Shown piece by piece: positions 46,568 to 59,768 of a stretch of DNA of 64,000 nucleotides (positions within the stretch are counted from its first letter, which is position 1; each line of letters opens with the position of its first letter). The notes beneath the pieces were generated by a model, which saw nothing but the letters and a program-made list of their open reading frames with translations, searched no databases and was not told the DNA's origin. Origin of the DNA: Eurosta solidaginis (Eukaryota > Arthropoda > Insecta > Diptera > Tephritidae); assembly GCF_040869045.1 (NCBI RefSeq), contig NC_090319.1, forward strand, positions 234,043,832 through 234,107,831, read 5' to 3'. Made by a program: the position numbers and the translations under genes.

Positions 46568-49500
46568 TATATTATAAATGGCAAAGTTTGGATGTTAAGA
46601 TGTTTGGATGTTTGGATGTTTGTCAGACGTTTGTCTTTGTGACTCAATCACGCAAGAACGGCTGGACCGATTTGGATGAAATTTTGCACACATATAGCCA
46701 ATAATGTAGAAGGATCTACTAGCTATATATTTTTCAAAAGGGGCGTGGTCGCCGCCCCCTAGAAACAGTTATAATTTAATTATTATATTTTTTCGTCTTT
46801 GCGACTGAATCACGCCAGAATGGCTACACGGATTTTGATGAAATTTGGGACACAGACAATAGCCTACTAGCGAAATTTTTTCCGAACATGGAAAGAGGGG
46901 TGGGGTGCCACGACCCCTTCGAGCAATTACTTTTTAATAATTTTTACACATTATATCTTTACGTATACTGGCCTTCACCAATATCACAGACTCAAGGGGT
47001 CAAATAAGTCGAGGGCTTACAAAGTAAGCAATGACACCCTCTGCCACCTCCCCCCCCCCCCCCCCCCCCTTTATCACCCTCTGGTGTAAAATCTGTAAAT
47101 TGTTATAAATCAATATAAATTTTCTCCTAAATCAATAGTTTTTGGTATCTGGCACATAAAGATCGAGATCTAGACAATTTTGGAGGATCGATCAGTGGTC
47201 CTCTCCTTCTACTCCCGCCATCCGCCCTCCTTCAATTGTTTTTATTAGCACGCTTTTATTAGCTTTACCTGTATGTTTCAATGTAACTTTTCATTCGCTC
47301 CAATGCGCCTGCTGCCTTATTAACATGGTTTTATAATTAGCTTCACCTTATTTGTAATCCCGTAAGGGTCATATCGAGACCCTTCAGGGATCATTTCTGG
47401 TTGGTTTTCGGGATCGGTACGGGATCCCGCCGGGGTAATTTGCGTACCTTCGAGAGATAAATTCTTGATGGTTTCCGCGATCATTACGGGACTTTTTCGT
47501 GGTTATTTTGGGTCCCTTTAGGCATCATTTCTGGATGGTCTTCGGGATCCGTCCGGGATCCCGTCGGGGTCATTTCGGGACTTTTTCGCGGCTAATACTT
47601 GATCATTTGGGAACCCTTTCGGCATCATTTGTGGATGGTTTTCGGGATCCGTCCGGGATCTCGTCGGGGTCATTTGGGGACTTTTTCGGGATCATTTGGG
47701 GGCTCTTCCGGCATCATTCCTGGTTGGTTTTCGGGATCCGTCTGGGATCCCGTCGGGGTCATTTCGGGACTTTTTCGCGACTAATACGGGATCATTTGGG
47801 AACCCTTTCGGCATCATTTCTGGATGGTTTTCGGGATCCGTCCGGGATCTCGTCAGGGTCATTTGGGTACTTTTTCGGGATCATTTGGGGCTTTTCCGGC
47901 ATCATTTCTGGATGGTTTTTGGGAGCCGTCTGGGATCCCGTCGGGGTCATTTCGGGACTTTTTCGCGCCTAATACTTGATCATTTGGGAACCCTTTCGGC
48001 ATCATTTCTGGATGGTTTTCGGGATCCGTCCGGGATCTCGTCGGGGTCATTTGGGGACTTTTTCTGGATCATTTGTGGGCTCTTCCGGCATCATTTCTGG
48101 TTGGTTTTCGGGATCCGTCTGCGATCCCGTCGGGGTCATTTCGGAACTTTTTCTCGACTAATACGGGATCGTTTGGGAACCCTTTCGGCATCATTTCTGG
48201 ATGGTTTTCGGGATCCGTCCGGGATTCCATCAGGGTAATTTCGGGACTATTAGGGGATCATTTGGGGACCTTTCCGGCATAATTTCTGAATAATTTTCGG
48301 GATCCGTCCGGGATGCCGACGAGGTCATTTCGGGACTATTTCGGGATCATTTGGGATACCTGCCGGCATCATTTCTGGATGGCTTTCGGGGTCATTTAAG
48401 GATGGCTTTCAGGATTTGTCCGGGAACCCGTCAGGGTAATTTTTGGACTTTTCTGAGACTATTTCGGGATCATTTTGGGACCTTCCGGCATCATATATGG
48501 ATGGTTTTTGGGATTCGTCCGGCATCCCGTCGGGGTCATTTTGGGACTTTTTCTCGTCTAATACGCGATCATTTGCGGGCCCTTTCGGCATCATTTCTAG
48601 GTAGTTGTCGGGATCCGTTCGGTATCCGGTCAGGGTCATTTTGGGACTATTAGGAGATCATTTGAGGACCTTTCCGGCATCATTTCTGGATATTTTTCGG
48701 GATCATTTGGGATACCTACCGGCATCATTTCTGGATGGTTTTTGGGATTCGTCCGGGATCCCGTCGGGGTCATTTCGGGACTTTTTCTCGACTAATACGG
48801 GATCATTTGCGGGCCCTTTCGGCATCATTTCTAGATAGTTGTCGGGATCCGTTCGGGATCCCGTCAGCGTCTTTTCGGAACTATTAGGAAATCATTCGAG
48901 GACCTTTCCGGCAACATTTCTGGATAGTTTTCGGGATCCTTTCGGGGTCCCGTCAGGGTCACTTCGGGACTTTTTCGTGATCATTTAAGGATGGTTTTCA
49001 GGATTCGTCCGGGAACCCGTCAGGGTAATTCCGGACTTTTCCGAGACTATTTCGGGATCATTTTGGGAACTTCCCAAGATCATTTCTGGATGGATTTCGG
49101 GATCAGTCCGGGATGCCGTCAGGGTCATTTTGGGACTATTAGGTGATCATTTGAGGACCTTTCCGGCATCACTTCTGGATGGTTTTCGGTATCCGTTCAG
49201 GATCCCGTCGGAATCATTGAGGGACTTTTTCGGAATCATTTGGGGTCCCTCCCAAGATCATCTCTGCATGGATTTCGGCATCTGTCCGGGATCCCGTCAG
49301 GGTCATTTAGGGATGCGTTCGAGATCCCGTTAGGGTCATTTCCGGGATCCCGTCGGGTTTATTTCGGGACCTTTTCGGGGCTAATACGGGATCATTTGGG
49401 GATCCTCTAGGGGTCGTTTCGTGACTTTTTCTGTATTATTTCGGGATCATTTGGGGACCCTTCCGGCATAATTTCTTGATGGTTTGCCGGATCCATCAGG

Positions 49501-52500
49501 GTCATTTCGGAACCATTTTGGGATCATTTGGGGACCCTTCCGAGATCATTTCTGGATCCGTCCGGGATGCCGTAGGAGCCATTTCGGGATTTTTTGTTAC
49601 TTTTCCGGGATAGTTTTCGGGATCCGTCCAGGACCTGTCGCGGTCATTCCGGGACTTTTTCTCGACTAATACGGGATCATTTGGGGACCCTCTCGGCATC
49701 ATTTCTGGATAGTTTTCGGGATCCGGACGGGGTCATTTCGGGACTATTTCGGGATCATTTGGGGTACCTACCGGCATCATTTCTGGATGGTTTTCGGTAT
49801 CCGTCCGGGATCTCGTCGGGGTCATTTGGGGACCTTTTCGGGATCATTTGGGGGCTCTTCCGGCATCATTTCTGGATAGTTTTCGGGATCCGTCCGGGAT
49901 CCCATCAGGGTAATTGCGGGACTATTAGGGGATCATTTGGGGACCTTTCCGGCATCATTTCTGGATAATTTTCGGGATCCGTCCGGGATCCCGTCTTGGT
50001 CATTTCGGGACTATTTCGGGATCATTTGGGGTACCTACCGGCTTCATTTCTAGATGGTTTTCGGGATCCGTCCGGGATCCCGTCAGGGTCATTGCGGGAC
50101 TATTTCGGTATCATTTGGGGTACCTTCCGGCTTCATTTCTAGATGGTTTTCTGGATCCGTCCGGTATCCCGTCGTGGTAATTTCGGGACTTTTTCTCGAC
50201 TAATACAGGATCATTTAAGGTAGCTTCCGTCATCATTGATAGATGGTTTTCGGGATCCGTCCGGGATCCCGTCTTGGTCATTTCGGGACTTTTTCTCGAC
50301 TTATACGGGATCATTTGGGGACCCTTTCGGCATCATATCTGGATGCTTTTCGGGATCCGTCCGGGAACCCGTCGGGGTCATTTCGGGACTTTTTCTCGAC
50401 TTATACGGGATCATTTGTGGACCCTTTCGGCATCATATCTGGATGCTTTTCAGGATCCGTCCGGGAACCCGTCGGGGTCATTTCGGGACTATTTCGGGAT
50501 CATTTGGGGTACCTTCCGGCATCATTTCTAGATGGTTTTCGGGATCCGTCCGGGATCCCGTCGGGGTCATTTCGGAACTTTTTCTCGACTAATACGGAAT
50601 CATTTGGGGACGCTTTCGGCATCATTTCTGGATGGTTTTCGGGATCCGTCCGGGATCCCGTCTTGGTCATTTCGGGACTTTTTCTCGACTTATACGGGAT
50701 CATTTTTGGACCCTTTCGGCATCATATCTGGATGCTTTTCGGGATCCGTCCGGGAACCCGTCGGGGTCATTTCGGGACTTTTTCTCGACAAATACGGGAT
50801 CATTTGGGGACGCTTTCGGCATCATTTCTGGATGGTTTTCGGGATCCGTCCGGGATCCCGTCGGGGTCATTTCGGAACTTTTTCTCGACTAATACGGGAT
50901 CATTTGGGGACGCTTTCGGCATCATATCTGGATGCTTTTCGGGATCCGTCCGGGATCCCGTCGGGGTAATTTCAGAACTTTTTCTCGACTAATACGGGAT
51001 CATTTGGGGACGCTTTCGGCGTCATTTCTGGATGGTTTTCGGGATCCGTCCGGGATCCCGTCTTGGTCATTTCGGGACTTTTTCTCGACTAATACGGGAT
51101 CGTTTGGGGACGCTTTCGGCATCATTTCTAGATGGTTTTTGGGATCCGTCCGGGATCCCGTCGTGATAATTTCGGGACTTTTTCTCGACTAATACAGGAT
51201 CATTTAGGGTAGCTTCCGTCACCATTGCTAGATGGTTTTCGGGATCCGTCCTTCATCCTGTCTTGGTCATTTCGCGACTTTTTCTCGACTTATACGGGAT
51301 CATTTGGGGACCCTTTCGGCATCATACCTGGATGCTTTTCGGGATCCGTCCGGGAACCCGTCGGGGTCATTTCGGGACTTTTTCTCGACTAATACGGGAT
51401 CATTTGGGAACGCTTTCGGCATCATTTCTGGATGGTTTTCGGGATCCGTCCGGGATCCCATCTTGGTCATTTCGGGACTTTTTCTCGACTTATACGGGAT
51501 CATTTGGGGACCCTTTCCGCATCATATCTGGATGCTTTTCGGGATCCGTCCGGGAACCCGTCAGGGTCATTTCGGGACTTTTTCTCGACTAATACGGGAT
51601 CATTTGGGGACGCTTGCGGCATCATTTCTGGATGGTTTTCGGGATCCGTCCGGGATCCCGTCGGGGTCATTTCGGGAATATTTCGGGATCATTTGGGGTA
51701 CCTTCCGGCATCATTTCTAGATGGTTTTCGGGATCCGTCCGGGATCCCGTCGGGGTCATTTCGGGAATATTTCGGGATCATTTGGGGTACCTTCCGGCAT
51801 CATTTCTGGATGGTTTTCGGGATCCGTCCGGGATCCCGTCGGGGTCATTTCGGGAATATTTCGGGATCATTTGGGGTACCTTCCGGCATCATTTCTGGAT
51901 GGTTTTCGGGATCCGTCCAGGATCCCGTCTTGGTCATTTCGGGATTTTTTCTCGATTTATACGGGATCATTTGGGGACCCTTTCGGCATCATATCTGGAT
52001 GCTTTTCGGGATCCGTCCGGGAACCCGTCAGGGTCATTTCGCGACTTTTTCTCGACTTATACGGGATCATTTGGGAACCCTTTCGGCATCATATCTGGAT
52101 GCTTTTCGGGATCCGTCCGGGAACCCGTCGGGGTCATTTCGGGACTTTTTCTCGACTAATACGGGATCATTTGGGGACGCTTACGGCATCATTTCTGGAT
52201 GGTTTTCGGGATCCGTCCGGTATCCCGTCGAGGTCATTTCGGGACTATTTCGGGATCATTTGGGGTACCTTCCGGCATCATTTCTAGATGGTTTTCGGGA
52301 TCCGCCCGGGATCCCGTCGGGGTCATTTCGGTCCTGTTTCAGGATCATTTGAGGTTCCTTCCGGCACCATTTCTAGATGGTTTTACGGATCCGTCCGGGA
52401 TCCCGTCAGGGTCATTTCGGGACTATTTCGGAATACCATCCGGCATCATTTCTGGATAGTTTTCGGGATCCATCCGGGATCCCAACGGGGTCAATTCAGG

Positions 52501-53836
52501 ACTTTTTCTCGACTAATACGGGATGATTTGGGGACCCTTTCGGCATTATTTCTGGATGCTTTTCGGGATCCGTCAGGAATTCCGTCGGGGTCATTTCAGG
52601 ACTTTTTCGGGACTAATACGGGATAATTAGGGGAGCCTTTCGGCATCATTTCTGGATGGTTTTCGGGATCCGTACGGGATCCTGCCAGGGTCATTTCGGG
52701 ACTATTTCGGGATCATTTGGGGTACCTTCCGGCATCATTTCTATATGATTTTGAGGATCCGTCCGGGATCCCGTCGGGGTTATTTCGGGACTTTTTATCG
52801 ACTGGTATCGGCTCATTTGGGGACCCTTTCGGCATAATTTCTGGATGGTTTTCGGGATCCGTCCGGGATCCCTTCCGGGTCATTTCGGAACTTTTTCGGG
52901 ACTATTTCGGGATCATTTGGGGTATTTTCCGGCATCATTTCTGTATGGTATTCGGGATCATTTGGGGTCCCTTCCGGCATAATTTCTGGATGGTTTTCGG
53001 TCATTTCGGGATCATTTCTGGATAGGCTTTGGGATCCGTGCGGGATCCCGTCGGGGTAATTTCTGGACTTTTCAGAGATTGTTTCGGGATTATTTTGGGC
53101 CCTTGCAAGATCATTTCTGGATGGATTTCAACATCTGTCCGGGATCCCGTCAGGGTCATTTAGGAGTCCGTTCGAGATCCCGTCAGGGTCATTTCGGGAC
53201 TATTAGGGGATCATTTGAGGATCTTTCCGGCATCATTTCTGGATAGTTTTCGGAATCCGTCTGGGATCCCGTCGGGATTCAGGACTTTTTCGGAACTAAT
53301 ACGGGATCATTTTGGGACCCTTCCGGAATAATTTCTGTATGGTTTTCGCGATCCGTCGTGGATCCCCTAAGGACCCTTCCTGGATATTTTCTGGATGGTT
53401 TTTGAGAACCGTCCGGGAGCCCGTCAGGGTCATTTCGGAACTATTTCGGGACTATTTCGGGATCATTTTGGTACCCTTCAGGCATCATTTCTTTGTGGTT
53501 CTCTGGATAAGTCTAGAATCGTGTCGTTGTCATTTCGGGTTTTTTGGGACTATTCCGGGAACTTTTGGAGACCCTTCCGTGGCATTTCTAAATGGTTTTC
53601 GGGATCTGTCCGCGATAGCGTCGGGGTCATTTCGTGGATTTTTCTGGATAATTTCGGGATCATTTGGGGATCCTATCAGGTTATCAGCTCATTTAGTTCT
53701 TTTTTTACTCAATTAAAAAAATAAAATGTATTAGACAGAAACATCTTTTTAAACATATAACTTGATAAGCGGGCTAACGTGAATATCCCATATATTTAAT
53801 TTTCTCCTTGCGGACGGGGCCGCGGGTAAAGGCTAG
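46568..53836 (+). mobile_element. Helitron-like tandem unit 5 (mosaic)
   Basis: Head 46568-47354, minisatellite 47355-53680, tail 53681-53836 ending CTAG at 53833-53836. Head and first ~2.6 kb of minisatellite (to about 49990) match unit 6 at offsets of 7,516-7,522. A ~250-bp stretch (49990-50240) resembles units 1 and 2. The rest and the tail match unit 4 at offsets of 7,262-7,269. Relative to unit 6 about 240 bp just after the head is missing. Confidence 0.87.
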
Positions 53837-56800
53837 TATATTATAAATGGCAAAGTTTGGATGTTAAGATGTTTGGATGTTTGGATGTTTGGATGTTTGG
53901 ATGTTTGTCAGACGTTTGTCTTTGTGACTCAATCACGCAAGAACGGCTGGACCGATTTGGATGAAATTTTGCACACATATAGCCAATAGTGTAGAAGGAT
54001 CTACTAGCTATATATTTTTCAAAAGGGGCGTGGTCGCCGCCCCCTAGAAACAGTTATAATTTAATTATTATATTTTTTCGTCTTTGCGACTGAATCACGC
54101 CAGAATGGCTACACGGATTTTGATGAAATTTGGGACACAGACAATAGCCTACTAGCGAAATTTTTTCCGAACATGGAAAGAGGGGTGGGGTCCCACGACC
54201 CCTTCGAGCAATTACTTTTTAATAATTTTTACACATTATATCTTTACGTATACTGGCCTTCACCAATATCACAGACTCAAGGGGTCAAATAAGTCGAGGG
54301 CTTACAAAGTAAGCAATGACACCCTCTGCCACCTCCCCCCCCCCCCCCCCCCTTTATCACCCTCTGGTGTAAAATCTGTAAATTGTTATAAATCAATATA
54401 AATTTTCTCCTAAATCAATAGTTTTTGGTATCTGGCACATAAAGATCGAGATCTAGACAATTTTGGAGGATCGATCAGTGGTCCTCTCCTTCTACTCCCG
54501 CCATCCGCCCTCCTTCAATTGTTTTTATTAGCACGCTTTTATTAGCTTTACCTGTATGTTTCAATGTAACTTTTCATTCGCTCCAATGCGCCTGCTGCCT
54601 TATTAACATGGTTTTATAATTAGCTTCACCTTATTTGTAATCCCGTAAGGGTCATATCGAGACCCTTCAGGGATCATTTCTGGTTGGTTTTCGGGATCGG
54701 TACGGGATCCCGCCGGGGTAATTTCGGGACTTTTTCGGGACTATTTCGGGATCATTTTGGGACCCTTCCGGGATCATTTCTGTACAGTTTTCGCGATCCG
54801 TCCGGGATCCCGTCGGGGTTATTTTGGGACATTTTCGGGACTATTCCGGAATATTTTCGGGACTATTTCGCGATCATTTGGGGACCCTTCCGGAATCATT
54901 TCTGGATGGTTTTCGGGATCCGTCCGGGATCCCGTCGGGGTACTTTCGGGATCATTTGCGTACCTTCGAGAGATAAATTCTTGATGGTTTCCGCGATCAT
55001 TACGGGACTTTTTCGTGGTTATTTTGGGTCCCTTTAGGCATCATTTCTGGATGGTATTCGGGATCCGTCCGGGATCCCGTCGGGGTCATTTCGGGACTTT
55101 TTCGCGGCTAATACTTGATCACTTGGGAACCCTTTCGGCATCATTTGTGGATGGTTTTCGGGATCCGTCCGGGATCTCGTCGGGGTCATTTGGGGACTTT
55201 TTCGGGATCATTTGGGGGCTCTTCCGGCATCATTCCTGGTTGGTTTTCGGGATCCGTCTGGGATCCCGTCGGGGTCATTTCGGGACTTTTTCGCGACTAA
55301 TACGGGATCATTTGGGAACCCTTTCGGCATCATTTCTGGATGGTTTTCGGGATCCGTCCGGGATCTCGTCAGGGTCATTTGGGTACTTTTTCGGGATCAT
55401 TTGGGGGCTTTTCCGGCATCATTTCTGGATGGTTTTTGGGAGCCGTCTGGGATCCCGTCGGGGTCATTTCGGGACTTTTTCGCGCCTAATACTTGATCAT
55501 TTGGGAACCCTTTCGGCATCATTTCTGGATGGTTTTCGGGATCCGTCCGGGATCTCGTCGGGGTCATTTGGGGACTTTTTCGGGATCATTTGTGGGCTCT
55601 TCCGGCATCATTTCTGGTTGGTTTTCGGGATCCGTCTGCGATCCCGTCGGGGTCATTTCGGAACTTTTTCGCGACTAATACGGGATCGTTTGGGAACCCT
55701 TTCGGCATCATTTCTGGATGGTTTTCGGGATCCGTCCGGGATTCCATCAAGGTAATTTCGGGACTATTAGGGGATCATTTGGGGACCTTTCCGGCATAAT
55801 TTCTGAATAATTTTCGGGATCCGTCCGGGATGCCGACGAGGTCATTTCGGGACTATTTCGGGATCATTTGGGATACCTGCCGGCATCATTTCTGGATGGC
55901 TTTCGGGGTCATTTAAGGATGGCTTTCAGGATTTGTCCGGGAACCCGTCAGGGTAATTTTTGGACTTTTCCGAGACTATTTCGGGATCATTTTGGGACCT
56001 TCCGGCATCATATATGGATGGTTTTTGGGATTCGTCCGGCATCCCGTCGGGGTCATTTCGGGACTTTTTCTCGTCTAATACGCGATCATTTGCGGGCCCT
56101 TTCGGCATCATTTCTAGGTAGTTGTCGGGATCCGTTCGGTATCCGGTCAGGGTCATTTTGGGACTATTAGGAGATCATTTGAGGACCTTTCCGGCATCAT
56201 TTCTGGATATTTTTCGGGATCATTTGGGATACCTACCGGCATCATTTTTGGATGGTTTTTGGGATTCGTCCGGGATCTCCGTCGGGGTCATTTCGGGACT
56301 TTTTCTCGACTAATACGGGATCATTTGCGGGCCCTTTCGGCATCATTTCTAAATAGTTGTCGGGATCCGTTCGGGATCCCGTCAGCGTCTTTTCGGAACT
56401 ATTAGGAAATCATTCGAGGACCTTTCCGGCAACATTTCTGGATAGTTTTCGGGATCCTTTCGGGGTCCCGTCAGGGTCACTTCGGGACTTTTACGTGATC
56501 ATTTAAGGATGGTTTTCAGGATTCGTCCGGGAACCCGTCAGGGTAATTTCGGACTTTTCCGAGACTATTTCGGGATCATTTTGGGACCTTCCCAAGATCA
56601 TTTCTGGATGGATTTCGGGATCAGTCCGGGATGCCGTCAGGGTCATTTTGGGACTATTAGGTGATCATTTGAGGACCTTTCCGGCATCACTTCTGGATGG
56701 TTTTCGGTATCCGTTCAGGATCCCGTCGGAATCATTGAGGGACTTTTTCGGAATCATTTGGGGTCCGTCCCTCCCAAGATCATCTCTGCATGGATTTCGG

Positions 56801-59768
56801 CATCTGTCCGGGATCCCGTCAGGGTCATTTAGGGATGCGTTCGAGATCCCGTTAGGGCCATTTCCGGGATCCCGTCGGGTTTATTTCGGGACCTTTTCGG
56901 GGCTAATACGGGATCATTTGGGGATCCTCTAGGGGTCGTTTCGTGACTTTTTCTGTATTATTTCGGGATCATTTGGGGACCCTTCCGGCATAATTTCTTG
57001 ATGGTTTGCCGGATCCATCAGGGTCATTTCGGAACCATTTTGGGATCATTTGGGGACCCTTCCGAGATCATTTCTGGATCCGTCCGGGATGCCGTAGGAG
57101 CCATTTCGGAATTTTTTGTTACTTTTCCGGGATAGTTTTCGGGATCCGTCCAGGACCTGTCGCGGTCATTCCGGGACTTTTTCTCGACTAATACGAGATC
57201 ATTTGGGGACCCTCTCGGCATCATTTCTGGATAGTTTTCGGGATCCGGACGGGGTCATTTCGGGACTATTTCGGGATCATTTGGGGTACCTACCGGCATC
57301 ATTTCTGGATGGTTTTCGGTATCCGTCCGGGATCTCGTCGGGGTCATTTGGGGACCTTTTCGGGATCATTTGGGGGCTCTTCCGGCATCATTTCTGGATA
57401 GTTTTCGGGATCCGTCCGGGATCCCATCAGGGTAATTGCGGGACTATTAGGGGATCATTTGGGGACCTTTCCGGCATCATTTCTGGATAATTTTCGGGAT
57501 CCGTCCGGGATGCCGACGAGGACATTTCGGGACTATTTCGGGATCATTTGGGATACCTACCGGCATCATTTCTGGATGGTTTTTGGGATTCGTCCGGGAT
57601 CCCGTCGGGGTCATTTCGGGACTTTTTCTCGACTAATACGGGATCATTTGGGGCTCTTCCGCATATATATATATTCTGGATGGTTTTCGGGATCCCGTCG
57701 GTTTCATTCCGGGAATTTTTCTCGACTAATACGGGATCATTTGGGGACCCTTTCGGCATCATTTCTGGATAGTTTTCGGGATCCGTCCGGTATTCGGCCG
57801 GGGTCATTTCGGTACTATTTCGACCTACCGGCATCATTTCTGAATGGTTCTCGGGATTCGTCCGGGATCCCGTCGGGGGTCATTTAAGGACCTTTTCGGG
57901 ATAATTTAGGGTACCTTCCGGCATCATTTCCTAGATGGTTTTCTGGATCAGTCCGGGATCCCGTCGGGGTCATTTCGGGACTTTTTCTCGACTAATACGG
58001 GATCATTTGGGGGCTCTTCCGGCATAATTTCTGGATGGTTTTCGGGATCCCGTCGGTTTCATTCCGGGAATTTTTCTCGACTAATACGGGATCATTTGAG
58101 GACCTTTCCGGCATCAGTTCTGAATAGTTTCCGGGATCCCGACGGGGTCATTTCGGAACTATTTCGGTATCATTTGGGGTACCTACCGACATCATTTCTA
58201 GATGGTTTTCGGGATCCGTACGGGATCCCGTCAGGGTCATTTCATGACTCTTTCGGGATCATATCATTTGGTGTACCTTTCGGCATCATTTCTGGATGGT
58301 TTTCGGGGATCCGTCCGGAATCCGGTCGGGGTTATTCCAGGACTTTTTCGGAACCATTTTGGGTACCTTCCTTCATCATTTCTAGATAGTTTTGGGGATC
58401 CGTCCGAGATCCCGTCGGGGTCATTTCGGAAATTTTTCGGGATCATTTAAGCATGGTTTTCAGGATTCGTCCGGGATCCCCGTCAGGGTAATTTGTGGAC
58501 TTTTCCGAAACTATTTCGGAATCATTTTGGGCCAAAAATGATTCCTGGATGGATTTCGGGATCTGTCCGGGATCCCGGCTGGGGTCAGTTAGGGGGCCGT
58601 TTGAGATCCCGTCAGGGACATTTCGGAACTTCTTCGGGACTATTTCGGGATCATTTCTGGATGGTTTTTGGGATCCGTCCGGAATTCCGTCGGGGTTATT
58701 TCACGACTTTTTCGGAGTCATTTTGGGTACCTTCCTCCATTATTTCTAGATAGTTTTGGGGATCCGTCCGGGATCCCGTCGGGGTCATTTGGGACTTTTC
58801 GGGGGACAATACGGGATCATTTTTGGACCCTTCCGGCATCACTTCTGGATGGATTTCGGGATCTGTACGGGAACCCATCAGGGTAATTTCGGGACTTTTT
58901 CGGGACTATTTCGGGATCATTTGGGGGACCACTTAAGGGGTCATTCCATGACTTTATCTGTATTATTTCGGGATCATTTGAAGACCCTTCCGGCATCAAT
59001 TCTTGATCGTTTGCCGGATCCATCAGGGTAATTTCGGGTCCATGTTGGGGTCACTTCTGGATCCGTCCAGGATGCCGTAAGATTCGTTTTGAGATTTTTT
59101 TTGTTACTTTTTCGGGATAGTTTTGAAACCCTTCCGGGATCACATTTGGATCCGTGCGGGATTCCATCGGGGTCATTTTCGGCCTATTTCGGAACATTTT
59201 GGGACCCTTCCGGAATCATTTCTTTATGGTTTTCGCTATCCGTTGTGGATCCCTCGGGGTCATTTCGGAAATTTTTCGGAGCTTTTTCGGGACTATGTCG
59301 GGATAATTTATGAACCCTTCCTGGATGGTTTTTGAGATCCGTCCGGGAGCCCGTCAGGGTAATTTCAGAACTTTTTCCGGATTATTTCGGGATCAATTTG
59401 GTACCCTTCAGGCATCATTTCTGTGTGGTTCTCTGGATAAGTCTAGAATCGTGTCGTTGTCATTTCGGGTTTTTTTGGGACTACTTCGGGAACTTTTGGA
59501 AACACTTCCGGGGCGTTTCTGGATGGTTTTCGTGATCCGTCCACGATAGCGTCGGGGTCATTTCGTGGCTTTTTCTGGATAATTTCGTTATCATTTTGGG
59601 ATCCTATCAGGTTATCAGCTCATAAAGTTCTTTTTTTTACTTAATTACAAAAATAAAATGCATTAGACAGAAAAAAAATTTTAAACAGATAACTTTATAA
59701 GCAGGCTAACGTGAATAGCCCACATATTTCATTTTCTCCTTGCGGACGGGGCCGCGGGTAAAGGCTAG
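53837..59768 (+). mobile_element. Helitron-like tandem unit 6
   Basis: Head 53837-54635, minisatellite 54636-59610, tail 59611-59768 ending CTAG at 59765-59768. Its head (GGCAAAGTTTGG start) is shared with unit 5. The 3' half of the minisatellite (about 57510-59610) is the most diverged of all units, with irregular monomer lengths and few perfect monomers, and the tail has its own variants (actttataagcagg). It may be the oldest complete unit. Confidence 0.87.
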
